Of a DNA stretch of 64,000 nt, positions 25,255 through 34,406 are shown piece by piece; the first letter of the stretch is position 1; each line of letters opens with the position of its first letter. Origin of the DNA: CG2-30-46-19 sp034414555 (GTDB lineage: Bacteria > Chloroflexota > Dehalococcoidia > GIF9 > AB-539-J10); NCBI GenBank assembly GCA_034414555.1, contig DAOUMA010000005.1, positions 60,323 through 124,322 on the forward strand, read 5' to 3'. Both the position numbers and the translations under genes were made by a program. Below the pieces are notes generated by a model. It searched no databases. It was not told where the DNA came from and saw only the letters and a list, made by a program, of their open reading frames with translations.

Positions 25255-25929
25255 TCAGGAGTTTGAGTGAGATTGAGGGAGAAGCTTTAGACCTTTGACT
25301 ACATCGGTGAAGTCAGTAAACGGTATGCAGGCAATATTTTCCCTTGCACAGCATGATAATAAATCATCCCGGGCGAAAACGTGGTGAGCTAACCGCGCCG
25401 GGTGAATGTCGGAGACGCCATTCCCCAAATATATCAGGCGATAACCCTTTGCCAGAAACAATCTAGCGTAGAGTTCTTTAAGCCCTTTATTTGCTTCGTT
25501 GCCATCTGGTCCGATATATTGAACTTCGATACCCTCGTGACAAAATTTGGTTTGTGCAGCAAATACTTCAATGTTTCTGATGCCAGCATCACTGAGTATT
25601 ACATCGATGTAAAAATCCAGGCCATTGCTTACAATGACCAAGCATACCCCCCTTTTGTAGCAGTAATCAGTCAGTTCCTTGAATCCGCACCGTATCTTTG
25701 CCCTTGTTCTCACAAATTCAGTCAGAGTTTTCCTGCTAGCTCTCACCATAGTAAAGGCTTGCTTGTTAAAGTAGTCCACCGATATCTTATTTTTTCGGTA
25801 GTCTTCCAATAACTTCCTCCAATTCCCCCGGGCAAATGCATCCAGTATCAAGAAACTGACGTCTTCTTCGGTAACGGTGCCATCGAAGTCACATTGAATT
25901 AGCGTTTTTTCACTGCTAATTGAGCACAT
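25255..25929 (-). CDS. HAD-family phosphatase, MtnX/SerB-like
   Basis: A haloacid-dehalogenase phosphatase of about 224 aa. Motif I is CDFDGTVTEED (nucleophile Asp), motif II VIVSNGLDF, and motif IV YLGNGVSDIHPARLA. This pattern resembles MtnX (methionine salvage phosphatase) and some phosphoserine phosphatases; the substrate is undecided. The ATG at 25929 is chosen because AAGGA lies about 11 nt upstream and it gives the usual short lead before motif I. The open frame extends to 26022 but that part has no family resemblance. A phosphoserine phosphatase role would complete the serine pathway of serA, but that is a guess. Confidence 0.8.
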   Translation of the reverse strand: MCSISSEKTLIQCDFDGTVTEEDVSFLILDAFARGNWRKLLEDYRKNKISVDYFNKQAFTMVRASRKTLTEFVRTRAKIRCGFKELTDYCYKRGVCLVIVSNGLDFYIDVILSDAGIRNIEVFAAQTKFCHEGIEVQYIGPDGNEANKGLKELYARLFLAKGYRLIYLGNGVSDIHPARLAHHVFARDDLLSCCARENIACIPFTDFTDVVKGLKLLPQSHSNS

Positions 25930-26032
25930 AGCAAATTTGTCCTTCGTCAACCAATGAAGCATATTTTTAGCATGAGTTCCAATAACTATCAAGCTTGACA
26001 TAGGGCAATAATCGAAGCACAATTATTCATTT

Positions 26033-26809
26033 ATGAAGATATTAGTTACCAATGATGATGGAATTGACTCTCCTGGTCTCTGGGCAGTAGTTGAGGAGCT
26101 TCGTCGGGAGGGGGAAGTGGTGGTTGTAGCTCCTCAAGGTGAACAGAGTGGGGTAGGGACTTCGGTAAATTTGCGCCGTGCCATTAAGGTATTTCCACAG
26201 GCAAGAGGGAAAGGAATTTATACTACCGATGGTACGCCGGTTGATTGCATCATTATGGCCTTCAGGGTTTTATTTCCCGGGGAAATAGACCTCGTTGTCT
26301 CAGGCATCAATAGAGGTCCTAACATAGGATATGATGTTTTTGTTTCGGGTACTGTGGCGGGCGCCTTGGCGGGGTATTTTCACGGTGTGCCTGCTCTTGC
26401 CGTTTCGGTAGATTCTTACGGAGAAGTGGATTTTGGAGCTGCTGCAAGATTAACCGCGCTGCTTGCGGCCAGGATAAAGAAAGGCGATTTGCCCAGGGAA
26501 ATTCTGATGAATGTTAACTTACCTAACTTGTCCTTGAGGGAAATAAGGGGAATAGAGATTACCAAATTGAGCAAGCAAAGCCACTGTGGCGAGATAAAAA
26601 AGGTATTAAGTGGTGAAAATGAAGGCTATATCATCGTGAAGGATAAAGTGATAGGCGAGATAGATGCGGGCAGTGATGCCTGGGCATTAGAGCAGAAAAG
26701 AATTTCCATTACCCCATTGCTTCCAAATCCTTGGGATGACAAATCAGGCAATTCCTTGCAGGAGTTGGCTCGGGATATTTTCATCGTATTGGTCAATGCG
26801 CCTATCTAG
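26033..26809 (+). CDS. surE: 5'-nucleotidase SurE
   Basis: A metal-dependent phosphatase acting on nucleoside monophosphates and other small phosphates. 258 aa with the SurE start MKILVTNDDGIDSPGLWAVV (metal-binding DD), VVAPQGEQSGVGTS, TDGTPVDCI and LVVSGINRGPNIGYDVFVSG. It starts 103 nt from the start of the divergent HAD gene. No strong ribosome site precedes the ATG. Confidence 0.95.
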   Translation: MKILVTNDDGIDSPGLWAVVEELRREGEVVVVAPQGEQSGVGTSVNLRRAIKVFPQARGKGIYTTDGTPVDCIIMAFRVLFPGEIDLVVSGINRGPNIGYDVFVSGTVAGALAGYFHGVPALAVSVDSYGEVDFGAAARLTALLAARIKKGDLPREILMNVNLPNLSLREIRGIEITKLSKQSHCGEIKKVLSGENEGYIIVKDKVIGEIDAGSDAWALEQKRISITPLLPNPWDDKSGNSLQELARDIFIVLVNAPI

Positions 26810-26814
26810 GTTAA

Positions 26815-26843
26815 TTGACATCGACTTAGTTGTGCATTATTCT
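26815..26843 (+). promoter_or_regulatory. Putative promoter of the tRNA cluster
   Basis: A perfect TTGACA (26815-26820), a 17-nt spacer and TATTCT (26838-26843) lie 29 nt before the first tRNA. Four tRNAs follow on the same strand with short gaps, so they are probably one transcript. Confidence 0.55.
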
Positions 26844-26872
26844 AATTATGCCCTTTTAACATAGTGTTTTAT

Positions 26873-26945
<73 letters not shown>

Positions 26946-26960
26946 CTGTTTAAGTTATAT

Positions 26961-27045
26961 GCCGAAGTGGCGGAATGGTAGACGCGGCAGTCTCAAAAAC
27001 TGTTGGGAGGCAACTCCCGTGTCGGTTCGACTCCGACCTTCGGCA
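26961..27045 (+). tRNA. tRNA-Leu (CAA)
   Basis: A class II tRNA with a long variable arm (TGGGAGGCAACTCCC). The acceptor stem GCCGAAG pairs with CTTCGGC; anticodon loop CTCAAAA gives CAA. CCA is not encoded. Confidence 0.96.
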
Positions 27046-27054
27046 GTGGTATAA

Positions 27055-27125
27055 TGCCGGGTTGTGTAGCGGTAGCACAGAGGACTTTGGATCCTTTAGC
27101 CCAGGTTCGAATCCTGGCCCGGCAG
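27055..27125 (+). tRNA. tRNA-Gln (TTG)
   Basis: The acceptor stem TGCCGGG pairs with CCCGGCA, with a U1-A72 pair as usual for tRNA-Gln. The anticodon loop CTTTGGA gives TTG. T-loop TTCGAAT and discriminator G are present. Confidence 0.95.
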
Positions 27126-27138
27126 CGCAGTTAAATAT

Positions 27139-27210
27139 TCCCCGGTAGCTCAATGGTAGAGTAGGCGGCTGTTAACCGTTTGGTTGTAGGTTCGAGTCCT
27201 ACCCGGGGAG
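27139..27210 (+). tRNA. tRNA-Asn (GTT)
   Basis: The acceptor stem TCCCCGG pairs with CCGGGGA; anticodon loop CTGTTAA gives GTT. T-loop TTCGAGT and discriminator G fit. A short T-run (CTTTTT) follows immediately and may end the cluster transcript. Confidence 0.95.
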
Positions 27211-27246
27211 CTTTTTAAAATAGTAACAATTTCCGCTAGTTGCTTG

Positions 27247-27789
27247 TTATCCGACCTCAGGCTCTATCAATCCATAATTGCCATCATTACGGTGATATAG
27301 TAGCTCGAGCTTATCGGTATCTGAATTGATAAATAAGAAGAAATCATGTCCTAGAAGCTCCATCTGTGTTATTGCTTCATCGGTGGACATGGGCTTGACC
27401 AGAAAATGTTTGGTTTTTACCACCTTTCTGGGAGTTTGCTGTTCAACTTCAGTTGTTATTCCCTGGCGAGCTGCCGAGATTCCCCTGCCTTTATAATAAA
27501 GCTTGCCCTTGAATCGTTTGACTTGTTGTGCTAGTGCGGCGGTGACATTATCGATAGCAGTTTGAACATCGCTGGCTCTCACTTGAGCTCTAATTAGAGT
27601 CCCTTTGCTATCAATAGTGAGCTGAGCGATAAATCGCTCAGCCGGTAACTTTGTATCTTCTCTAGAAATCTCTAACTTACCTTCGCTAATGATAGGTAGA
27701 TAACGATTTAATCTGGCAGCTTTTTTGTTAGCGTATGCAAGCAGTGCTTCTGAAAGTTCTATATTCTTGGTAATAATCTGTAGTTTCAT
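27247..27789 (-). CDS. hpf: Ribosome hibernation promoting factor, long form
   Basis: Promotes ribosome pairing and inactivity in resting cells. The 180 aa have the N-terminal S30AE domain (IITKNIELSEALLAYANKKA, about 1-95) and a C-terminal dimerisation domain (about 120-175, KTKHFLVKPMSTDEAITQME, then LGHDFFLFINSDTDKLELLYHR), which marks the long form that makes 100S dimers. GAGGAGG precedes the ATG. The comF stop lies 9 nt upstream, so it is likely the last gene of a zinc-ribbon-comF-hpf operon. Confidence 0.95.
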   Translation of the reverse strand: MKLQIITKNIELSEALLAYANKKAARLNRYLPIISEGKLEISREDTKLPAERFIAQLTIDSKGTLIRAQVRASDVQTAIDNVTAALAQQVKRFKGKLYYKGRGISAARQGITTEVEQQTPRKVVKTKHFLVKPMSTDEAITQMELLGHDFFLFINSDTDKLELLYHRNDGNYGLIEPEVG

Positions 27790-27798
27790 ATTTCCTCC

Positions 27799-28494
27799 TC
27801 ATTCTAGAATTTCCATGGCTACGGTTAACCCCCATATCGAAACAGCCCCATTATTCTTAAGAGCTGTAGCACAAGCTTCCAGTGTTGCTCCAGAAGTACA
27901 CACATCATCGATAAGAATGATTTGCTTACCATTTATTTTATCACCATGACATATAAAAGCACCGGTTACATTTTTCCTTCGCTCTGTCACTGTTGTTGTT
28001 CTTACCTGAGGTTTTGCTTCTTTAACACGAATAAGACAATCCGTGATGGCCGGCAAGTTTATAAGTCTACTTAACTTTTTAGCTAGGAGGACTGACTGAT
28101 TGTAGCCTCGCTCTCTCAACCGCCGTGGATGAAGAGGCACTGGAACAAGGACTTCGCCTGGCAGGGGGTTGAGTAGCAAATAATCAGCTAATGATACAGC
28201 CAGAGATGAAGATATTGCCTTCAAGTTTTGGTATTTCAGCTGGTGGATAGCCTGGCGCACCGTGCCCTCAAAACGAAAGGCGGAGCGGATTCCATCAATT
28301 TTAGTTTGCCTTTGCCGGCAGGTTGCGCATACGACACCGTTAACCTGGGGCTTGCCGCACTTAGGGCAAAGTGGGGGCAACAATTTTGGCATGCTCTGTT
28401 GGCAATCAGAGCATAAAAAGCTCCCCGTTTTCCCACAGACGATGCACCGCTTGGGGAAAAAGGAATCTACTACCAAGTCAACTAACTGGCTCAA
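27799..28494 (-). CDS. comF: ComF family phosphoribosyltransferase
   Basis: A ComF-type protein of 231 aa, needed for DNA uptake in some bacteria. The N-terminal zinc-ribbon has cysteine pairs CIVCGKTG, CSDCQQ, CPKCGKP and CATCRQRQ (about 17-65). The C-terminal phosphoribosyltransferase domain contains PVPLHPRRLRERGYNQS and the PRPP loop IILIDDVCTSGATLEAC. It sits apart from the comEA/comEC genes at 1.2-4.2 kb. Upstream by 29 nt is a small zinc-ribbon gene and downstream by 9 nt is hpf. Confidence 0.93.
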   Translation of the reverse strand: MSQLVDLVVDSFFPKRCIVCGKTGSFLCSDCQQSMPKLLPPLCPKCGKPQVNGVVCATCRQRQTKIDGIRSAFRFEGTVRQAIHQLKYQNLKAISSSLAVSLADYLLLNPLPGEVLVPVPLHPRRLRERGYNQSVLLAKKLSRLINLPAITDCLIRVKEAKPQVRTTTVTERRKNVTGAFICHGDKINGKQIILIDDVCTSGATLEACATALKNNGAVSIWGLTVAMEILE

Positions 28495-28523
28495 GGGCAG
28501 TCAATTTTGTAATGTGCGTGTTC

Positions 28524-28730
28524 TCAGCGGCGGCTGTGGATTGCTCCGCTGAGAATGGGTTCGTTTATGTATATTTCGCCATTCCTGATTTTTAGATTAT
28601 AGCCACAATCAGGATTGGTGCATACCCAAGCTTTGTAGTGCACTGCCGCTCCCTGGCCACCAAAATCAGATAAGGGTACCAGGTCTCCTTTGCCACACTT
28701 CTGGCATTTAGGGAACATCATGTTTTCCAT
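28524..28730 (-). CDS. Small double zinc-ribbon protein
   Basis: A 68-aa protein with two CxxC-like pairs: CQKCGKGDLVPL near the N-terminus and CTNPDCGYNLKIRNGEIYI. This fits a small zinc ribbon; no specific family function is recognised. The ATG at 28730 is chosen because GGGAGG lies 8 nt before it. The frame also has a GTG at 28739, but the ribosome site is too close to that. First gene of the likely operon with comF and hpf. Confidence 0.75.
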   Translation of the reverse strand: MENMMFPKCQKCGKGDLVPLSDFGGQGAAVHYKAWVCTNPDCGYNLKIRNGEIYINEPILSGAIHSRR

Positions 28731-28926
28731 GGATTCCACCTCCCAAAACCAAAATTAATGAACAATTGATTGTATATCAGAGATTACAAATTAGCAAGTG
28801 AAACCCGGTTCTTTATGTTCATGTTACAAACTTATCTTCTTTGTCACTTATTCTTGTGATGTTAAGTGTTGTATATGAAACAAATTATCCCAAGGTTGCT
28901 TAATTAAGATAGATAACGGGCTCCAC

Positions 28927-28955
28927 TTGTTCAAATAACCCCCTTTGTTTATAAT
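28927..28955 (+). promoter_or_regulatory. Putative histidine kinase promoter, leaderless type
   Basis: TTGTTC (28927-28932), a 17-nt spacer and a perfect TATAAT (28950-28955) lie upstream of the kinase gene. The -10 ends 6 nt before the ATG at 28962, so transcription probably begins at the start codon. No ribosome site is visible. Confidence 0.6.
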
Positions 28956-28961
28956 CTGGTT

Positions 28962-30362
28962 ATGCCCATAAGTAAAGGGCTTCATCGGGCAAGTCCGAAA
29001 TTACCTGAATTTCTTGCTGAGCTATCTGCACCGAGATTCCGCAGGAATGTTATCTGGACAGCTAGAATTCGTTATATAGTAATTATAAGCGTTTGGGTTT
29101 TTGCTTTGATTGGGTATATCCAGGGAGTATTTTCTTTCTCAATGCTTCCGTTCCACATTATAGCCGCAGTGGGAATATCCGCTAATACTTTTCTTTACTT
29201 TTATCTTCTGAGGCCAGCGGCATATAAGAGAGTAGAGGACTATAGGCGAATAATTTGGATAGCTTTGAGCAGTTTAATTGTTGATATACTCGCGATTACA
29301 GCCATAGTTTATTTTAGTGGCTACCTGTATAGTCCGTTCATCATACTTTACGTGGTGGCCCTGCTGAGTATCAGCATATTTCTGAATCTGCCTTTGGCAG
29401 GCTGGAGTCTCCTCGGGGTTGCTTCTTTATTTATCGCCGGGATAACACTTCTATCTAAAGCAACCCAATTTCCAGGACTTGTTATGCTTGAGCCTAGCCC
29501 TGCTCTAGCTGTTTTCTCTTTGGCCTTCTTTGCTGCCTGTATTGGTTTAATGGTATTTATGGGGAGCTTCGCGTCCAATGAAGTTAAGTTCAAAACAGAG
29601 GAGCTGGCGGAAACAAATACAGGGCTACAGCAGGTAATTAGGCGGCTTGAAGGACTGAATGATGAGAAGAAACAGATTCTTGTCGGCATATCTCATGACC
29701 TCCGCAATCCACTTACCTCGGTTAGAGGATTTTCGGAGATGTTGCTCAAAAAGGCCAAGGTAGACTCAGAATCAAAGTACTTCCTTGAAATCATAAACAA
29801 TGAATCTCAGCGTTTAGGGCGTTTATTTGATGATATTCTTGACATATCTCGACAGGAAGAAGGCACGCTGCGCTGGTATATGGAGGTGCACGATGTCTTA
29901 AGTATTATGGAGCCGGCAATAGCCTCGGCGAGACTAGCAGTTGAGGCAAAGGGGTTATCCTTAAAAGTGAATATTCCCAGTAGCTTACCACCAGTATATG
30001 GGGATAAAGAGCGATTGAGCCGAGTCGTAACGAATTTGTTAAGTAACGCTGTAAGGTTTACCTCAGCTGGAATGATTAGCATCACCGCGGAAGAAAAAGA
30101 CAAAAATATCTTGATTCAGGTATCTGATACCGGAATTGGTATTTCGAAAGAAGACCAAGCTAAGTTGTTCAAGCCTTTTGGGCGAGCTGCTGAAGAATAT
30201 ACGGGCATGGGTCTAGGATTATATATCTGTAAAACCATAGTTGACCACCATGGTGGGAAGATATGGGTCGAAAGTGTGCCAGGTGAAGGCAGCACCTTTT
30301 ATTTCACTTTGCCTGTACTGGGAGAATCTAAGGTTTTAACGCAACCAAAGGAAAAACTATAA
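28962..30362 (+). CDS. Membrane sensor histidine kinase
   Basis: A 466-aa two-component sensor. The N-terminal half has about six membrane helices (residues 35-205) with little outside the membrane, which suggests sensing within or at the membrane. A short coiled coil (about 205-235) precedes the HisKA domain with H-box GISHDLRNPLTSVRGFSEML (His about 245). The ATPase domain has the N box LLSNAVRFT, G1 VSDTGIGI and G2 GMGLGLYICK. A response-regulator gene follows tail to tail, 42 nt beyond the stop; pairing is likely but not proven. Confidence 0.93.
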   Translation: MPISKGLHRASPKLPEFLAELSAPRFRRNVIWTARIRYIVIISVWVFALIGYIQGVFSFSMLPFHIIAAVGISANTFLYFYLLRPAAYKRVEDYRRIIWIALSSLIVDILAITAIVYFSGYLYSPFIILYVVALLSISIFLNLPLAGWSLLGVASLFIAGITLLSKATQFPGLVMLEPSPALAVFSLAFFAACIGLMVFMGSFASNEVKFKTEELAETNTGLQQVIRRLEGLNDEKKQILVGISHDLRNPLTSVRGFSEMLLKKAKVDSESKYFLEIINNESQRLGRLFDDILDISRQEEGTLRWYMEVHDVLSIMEPAIASARLAVEAKGLSLKVNIPSSLPPVYGDKERLSRVVTNLLSNAVRFTSAGMISITAEEKDKNILIQVSDTGIGISKEDQAKLFKPFGRAAEEYTGMGLGLYICKTIVDHHGGKIWVESVPGEGSTFYFTLPVLGESKVLTQPKEKL

Positions 30363-30404
30363 TCCCCGACGTTTGAAATATATACTGTAGCACAAAAGAT
30401 TTCT

Positions 30405-30812
30405 TTATTTTTGACGTTTTGTAACTTTGCGCTTCTGATGCTTAGCGGATAGCATATTGTCAATCGTATTTAGCAGGTCTTGGGAAGCGAAAGGTTTCCT
30501 GATATATCCATCAGCCCTCAAGCTTAAGGCAAGTTTCTCATCCATTTCGTACTGGAGAGCGGTGACCATGACCACGGGGATAGTTTCGGTGGCTTTATCA
30601 GATTTGAGTTCATGACAGGTGCTAAAACCGTCCTTCTTAGGCATTAAGATATCCAGCAAAATCAGGTCAGGTGTTTCTCGTCGAGCTTTGATTAAGGCCT
30701 CATCTCCATCGCTGGCTTCGAGGACATCGTAGTAATGGCCAATCATGTTCTTGACCAGCAATCTTATATTTGACTCATCATCTACTACAAGTATTTTTTT
30801 CTTTTTAGCCAT
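30405..30812 (-). CDS. Single-domain response regulator
   Basis: A 135-aa CheY-like receiver. ILVVDDESNIRLLVKN carries the acidic pair, LILLDILMPKKDG the phospho-acceptor Asp (about 54), VVMVTALQ the conserved Thr and IRKPFASQDLL the conserved Lys. There is no DNA-binding domain, only a basic tail (KHQKRKVTKRQK). It converges with the histidine kinase gene, so it is the likely partner. It probably acts by protein contact. Confidence 0.92.
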   Translation of the reverse strand: MAKKKKILVVDDESNIRLLVKNMIGHYYDVLEASDGDEALIKARRETPDLILLDILMPKKDGFSTCHELKSDKATETIPVVMVTALQYEMDEKLALSLRADGYIRKPFASQDLLNTIDNMLSAKHQKRKVTKRQK

Positions 30813-30932
30813 TTATGATTCCCTCCTTAGTTAACTGAACCGCGGAGTTCAAACCCTCCATGCTGTTCTCCTTGATTTAATCATAAATTTTGATTATAAA
30901 TCAAATAGCAAAACCTTTCTACTGTTTTAAAC

Positions 30933-31193
30933 TTAATGTGGAGCATAACCTCCCACATTTTGAGGTATTCCATATCTATCTGTAATCTCAACGGATTTAT
31001 CCCGTTTTTTGAAGCCACTTAAAATCTTAACCTGGCTTTGAGGAACGCCGAAGTGCTTTGCCAGTAATTTGATAACCGCCCGGTTGGCGTGGCCTTCCTT
31101 TGGTGGCTCTCTAACTGTGACTATAAGAGTATCGCCTTTCTGTGTAATTTCTTCGGTTTTTGAGTTAGGCTTTACCTTGACTTGAATTTTCAA
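30933..31193 (-). CDS. DUF167 (YggU) family protein
   Basis: An 86-aa protein with IQVKVKPNSKTEEI at the start, then VREPPKEGHANRAVIKLLAK and FGVPQSQVKILSGFKKRDKS, which is the DUF167/YggU signature. The family fold is known but its function is not. Its start overlaps the mtaB end by 29 nt, suggesting coupled translation. Confidence 0.9.
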   Translation of the reverse strand: MKIQVKVKPNSKTEEITQKGDTLIVTVREPPKEGHANRAVIKLLAKHFGVPQSQVKILSGFKKRDKSVEITDRYGIPQNVGGYAPH

Positions 31194-32460
31194 CCAATTC
31201 TCCCCACATTCCCTGGTCGTGAACTGCGGTTAATTTGACCTTCGCTATTTTATTGGTCAATGATTTCTCGCTCTGAGTGAATACTCTAACATAATTATCG
31301 GTCAGCCCGGAATATAGGCTACTTCCAGCGATTGTCTCCTTTTCCCATAAGACGTCTATGGTTTGTCCTAGGAATTGTTCCCGAAAGCTGTGCCGACAAC
31401 TTTGTGACAGCTCCAGCATCCTTGCGGTGCGTTCCTTCTTGACTTTATCGCTCACCTGGTAAAGCATTTCAACTGCCTCAGTGCCAGGTCGAGGTGAAAA
31501 GGGAAAAACATGGATGTTAGCGAAGCCGGCTTGGTGGCAAAAATTGTAGGTTTGCTCAAATTCTTCATCGCTTTCCCCGGGGAAGCCGACGACGACATCG
31601 GTAGTGATAGCTACTCTGGGTATTGTCTGACTAATCAACTCTGTCACCTTCCTATAATCGTGCCGAGAATAAGGGCGTCGCATTCTCTTTAGCATAGTAT
31701 CACTACCGCTTTGAAGAGCTAGATGGAAATGAGGGCATAACCTCTTGTCTTGCCACAATGCTAGAAGGGCTGGGGAGAATTCCTGAGGTTGCAATGAAGA
31801 AAGACGCAGTCGTTCAATTTCTGTGTTACTGAGGATGTGCTTTATTAAACTAACAAGATCGGTACTGTCATCTTTATAGCAGCCGATTTTTGTCCCGGTG
31901 AGAATAACCTCTCTATAATTCATGGCTACTTTTTCCTGAATCGTGCTGATTATTTCTGAGGCTGGCAGGCAAAACTGGTGGGTCCGCACTTTGGGAACGA
32001 TGCAGTAAGCACAGTGGCTGTCGCATCCATCTTGAATCTTTACCAAGGAGCGGACTCTGAAAGTACTATTTTGAATAGCAAGTGGTTGGATCTGTAGAGG
32101 TTCTATTTCAGGTGAGATGCTTTCTATGATTTCAACTAAGTTCTCTTTTTCTTCGTTGTCCAGAACGAAGTCAGCAATAGGTGTCAATTCCTGGGGAATC
32201 CGTTGGGCATAACATCCGGTAGCGATGGTTAAAGCTCCGGGATTTTTCCGTTTCACCAGCCTAAGCCAGTGGCGCGACTTGCGATCGGCAATATGAGTGA
32301 CCGTGCAAGTATTAGCAATATAGATGTCTGCTACATCGTTTGGTGATACAGGCTGGTAGCCAGCATCATGGAATTGGTCAATCAGGGATTCAGTTTCCGC
32401 TTGATTCAGTTTGCACCCCAGTGTATAGAAGGCTACCTTCAAGGTTCTTCTTTTGTACAC
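31165..32460 (-). CDS. mtaB: tRNA t6A37 methylthiotransferase MtaB
   Basis: Radical SAM enzyme that adds a methylthio group to t6A37 of tRNAs. About 431 aa with the MTTase N-terminal cysteines (YTLGCKLNQAE, NTCTVTHIADRKSR, TGCYAQRIP), the radical SAM motif DGCDSHCAYCIVPKVR (CxxxCxxC) and a C-terminal TRAM domain. The GTG at 32460 is chosen because TATAAT ends exactly 6 nt before it with TTGACC 18 nt further up. A TTG at 32496 lies inside that promoter and in a repeat, so is unlikely. Confidence 0.92.
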   Translation of the reverse strand: MYKRRTLKVAFYTLGCKLNQAETESLIDQFHDAGYQPVSPNDVADIYIANTCTVTHIADRKSRHWLRLVKRKNPGALTIATGCYAQRIPQELTPIADFVLDNEEKENLVEIIESISPEIEPLQIQPLAIQNSTFRVRSLVKIQDGCDSHCAYCIVPKVRTHQFCLPASEIISTIQEKVAMNYREVILTGTKIGCYKDDSTDLVSLIKHILSNTEIERLRLSSLQPQEFSPALLALWQDKRLCPHFHLALQSGSDTMLKRMRRPYSRHDYRKVTELISQTIPRVAITTDVVVGFPGESDEEFEQTYNFCHQAGFANIHVFPFSPRPGTEAVEMLYQVSDKVKKERTARMLELSQSCRHSFREQFLGQTIDVLWEKETIAGSSLYSGLTDNYVRVFTQSEKSLTNKIAKVKLTAVHDQGMWGELVENSSQGKA

Positions 32461-32466
32461 AAAGTG

Positions 32467-32496
32467 ATTATATTGGCTATTTGACTGTGTGGTCAA
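32467..32496 (-). promoter_or_regulatory. Putative mtaB promoter, leaderless type
   Basis: On the minus strand TTGACC (32496-32491), an 18-nt spacer and TATAAT (32472-32467) precede the GTG at 32460 by 6 nt. The -35 hexamer coincides with the edge of the palindromic repeat at 32493. Confidence 0.55.
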
Positions 32497-32664
32497 ATTG
32501 GTAGATTGTTTAGTAACCTATCCCCCTGCCCCTTTTCCCTTAGCAAGAGAAGGGGGTATAGGTAAGAGAGGGGTGAAACCCCTCTCTATAAATCTCTTCC
32601 CCTTCTCCTTTGAAGGAGAGGGGGATAAAGGGGGTGAGGTTAGTAAACACTCTCAAATTGGTAG
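32493..32664. repeat. Dispersed inverted-repeat element, copy 1
   Basis: The outer arms (about 32495-32519 and 32637-32664) carry CAAATTGG and AGGTTANTAAACANTCT words in inverted order. The interior holds G-rich and C-rich hairpins such as CTCCTTTGAAGGAG. A related copy with the same arm words lies at 60025-60111 and a partial one at 63202-63300. It fills the gap between mtaB and recJ, is not a protein gene, and resembles a miniature mobile or palindromic element. Confidence 0.65.
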
Positions 32665-32723
32665 TATTTACCCTGTTTTTACCATCGTGGTATAGTTAAA
32701 AGTTCCTGTAGAGATCATTAAGT

Positions 32724-34406
32724 ATGGAGTTAATCCCGAGAGTTCAGTGGCATCTTTTACCCTCAGCGCCTGAGGCATATCTGCATGCTTCTAATCTTCC
32801 ACCATTGGTTGCCCAGCTTCTTTATAATCGTGGTGTGCAACTTGATAAAATAGAATCCTTTTTAACTGTCGCCCCTAGTCTTGAAGGTAACCCCTTTTTG
32901 CTTCCTGATATGACTCAGGCAGTGGCTCGAATTTATAAGGCTTTACTTTCCGGGGAAAAAATTGCTATCTATGGTGATTTCGATGTCGATGGTGTCACAG
33001 CCACAGTTGTGGTGGTAGAAGGGTTATCAAGCCTTGGTGGCAAAGTTGTCCCTTATATTCCTGACCGTGTTAACGAAGGACATGGTTTGAATTTAATAGC
33101 ACTGGAAAGAATTCGTAGCCAGGCGGTTAGCCTGATCATCACTGTCGACTGTGGAGTTACCGATATTATTAAAGTAGATGAAGCTAAGAAATTAGGTATG
33201 GATGTGATTATCACTGATCACCATTTGCCATTAGGAGAGTTACCACGGGCAGTGGCTGTGGTTGATGCCCGGCGAAAAGATTCGCAATATCCTTTTTCGG
33301 AATTAGCTGGTGTGGGTGTTGCCTTGAAGCTTGTGCAAGCGTTGTTTTACCAGGATAGTAGAAAGGAACGGCTTGATGAATTGCTGGATTTGATTGCTTT
33401 AGGGACTGTTGATGACATGGTTCCCCTTGTTGGTGAAAATCGCTATCTTGTGAGCACCGGATTAAAGGTTCTCAATAATACTCGCCGATTAGGACTTCAG
33501 GAATTGATTAAACAGTCTGGATTGGAGATTGGCAAGATTGGTGCTGAGCAAATTTCATGGGTTTTAGGTCCTCATCTTAATGCTGCTGGCAGGATGGGAG
33601 GTGCTTTAGTTAGTTATCGTCTGCTTACTACGCAAGCATCGGACGAAGCTCAGGGTTTGACTGAGGAATTGGTGAGAAGGAATAAGGAAAGACAAAAGTT
33701 GACCGAGGAAGTATTAGATAAAGTGGAGAAGAAGATGCAGCTCAAGGCAGAACTTCCATTGATTATTGACAGTGATGAAAGTTATCCTGTTGGCGTTATC
33801 GGGATTGTCTCCAGCAGGCTAGTGGATGAATTTAACAAGCCGGCTATTATAGTTAACCTTGGTGACGAAGTATGTCGTGGAAGTGGACGCAGCATACCTG
33901 AATTTGATATCTCCCTTGCATTAGAGAAATGTCGTGATTTATTGGTCGCCTTTGGAGGGCATCCCGCAGCTGCCGGCTTCGTAGTAAAGCGACAAAATTT
34001 AGCTCAACTGGAGAAGAAGTTGATAAATTTTGGGGCAAGCCAACTTTCTCACTTGGAGCTACAGCCGAAATTAATTATCGATGCTGAGATTCCGTTATCG
34101 GCGCTCAGTGGTGAGGTATTGAACCTGATTCAGAGATTGGCTCCTTTTGGGAAGGGTAATCCCCAGCCTACTTTCCTTAGCCATCACGTAGAGGTAATAG
34201 AGCGTCATAATTTTGGCAATGAAGGGAAGCACTTGGAGCTAAAACTAAAGCAGAATCATGTAACCTGGCAAGCATTTGATTTCAATTCACAGAAACCAGC
34301 GGAGGAAATCCCCGATTGCATAGACATTGTATATCAGTTGAAGAAGGGTCTTTGGGGTGATGAGGAGGTATTGAACTTTAACCTTCTTGATTTTGCTCTT
34401 GGCTAG
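32724..34406 (+). CDS. recJ: Single-stranded-DNA-specific exonuclease RecJ
   Basis: A 5'-3' exonuclease for recombination and mismatch repair. The 560 aa contain the DHH phosphoesterase motifs AIYGDFDVDGVTAT, ITVDCGVTD and IITDHHLP, the DHHA1 motif FGGHPAAAGFVVKR, and the C-terminal RecJ OB domain (about 450-555). The end overlaps the end of lgt by 29 nt on the opposite strand. No obvious ribosome site precedes the ATG. Confidence 0.95.
   Translation: MELIPRVQWHLLPSAPEAYLHASNLPPLVAQLLYNRGVQLDKIESFLTVAPSLEGNPFLLPDMTQAVARIYKALLSGEKIAIYGDFDVDGVTATVVVVEGLSSLGGKVVPYIPDRVNEGHGLNLIALERIRSQAVSLIITVDCGVTDIIKVDEAKKLGMDVIITDHHLPLGELPRAVAVVDARRKDSQYPFSELAGVGVALKLVQALFYQDSRKERLDELLDLIALGTVDDMVPLVGENRYLVSTGLKVLNNTRRLGLQELIKQSGLEIGKIGAEQISWVLGPHLNAAGRMGGALVSYRLLTTQASDEAQGLTEELVRRNKERQKLTEEVLDKVEKKMQLKAELPLIIDSDESYPVGVIGIVSSRLVDEFNKPAIIVNLGDEVCRGSGRSIPEFDISLALEKCRDLLVAFGGHPAAAGFVVKRQNLAQLEKKLINFGASQLSHLELQPKLIIDAEIPLSALSGEVLNLIQRLAPFGKGNPQPTFLSHHVEVIERHNFGNEGKHLELKLKQNHVTWQAFDFNSQKPAEEIPDCIDIVYQLKKGLWGDEEVLNFNLLDFALG

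Noticed and set aside
31165..32496. Longer mtaB start at the TTG (32496)
   Set aside because: It coincides with a -35 box and repeat edge, and the GTG at 32460 fits the promoter spacing.
32489..32695. 68-residue plus-strand frame between mtaB and recJ
   Set aside because: It consists of palindromic repeat DNA and overlaps the mtaB promoter.
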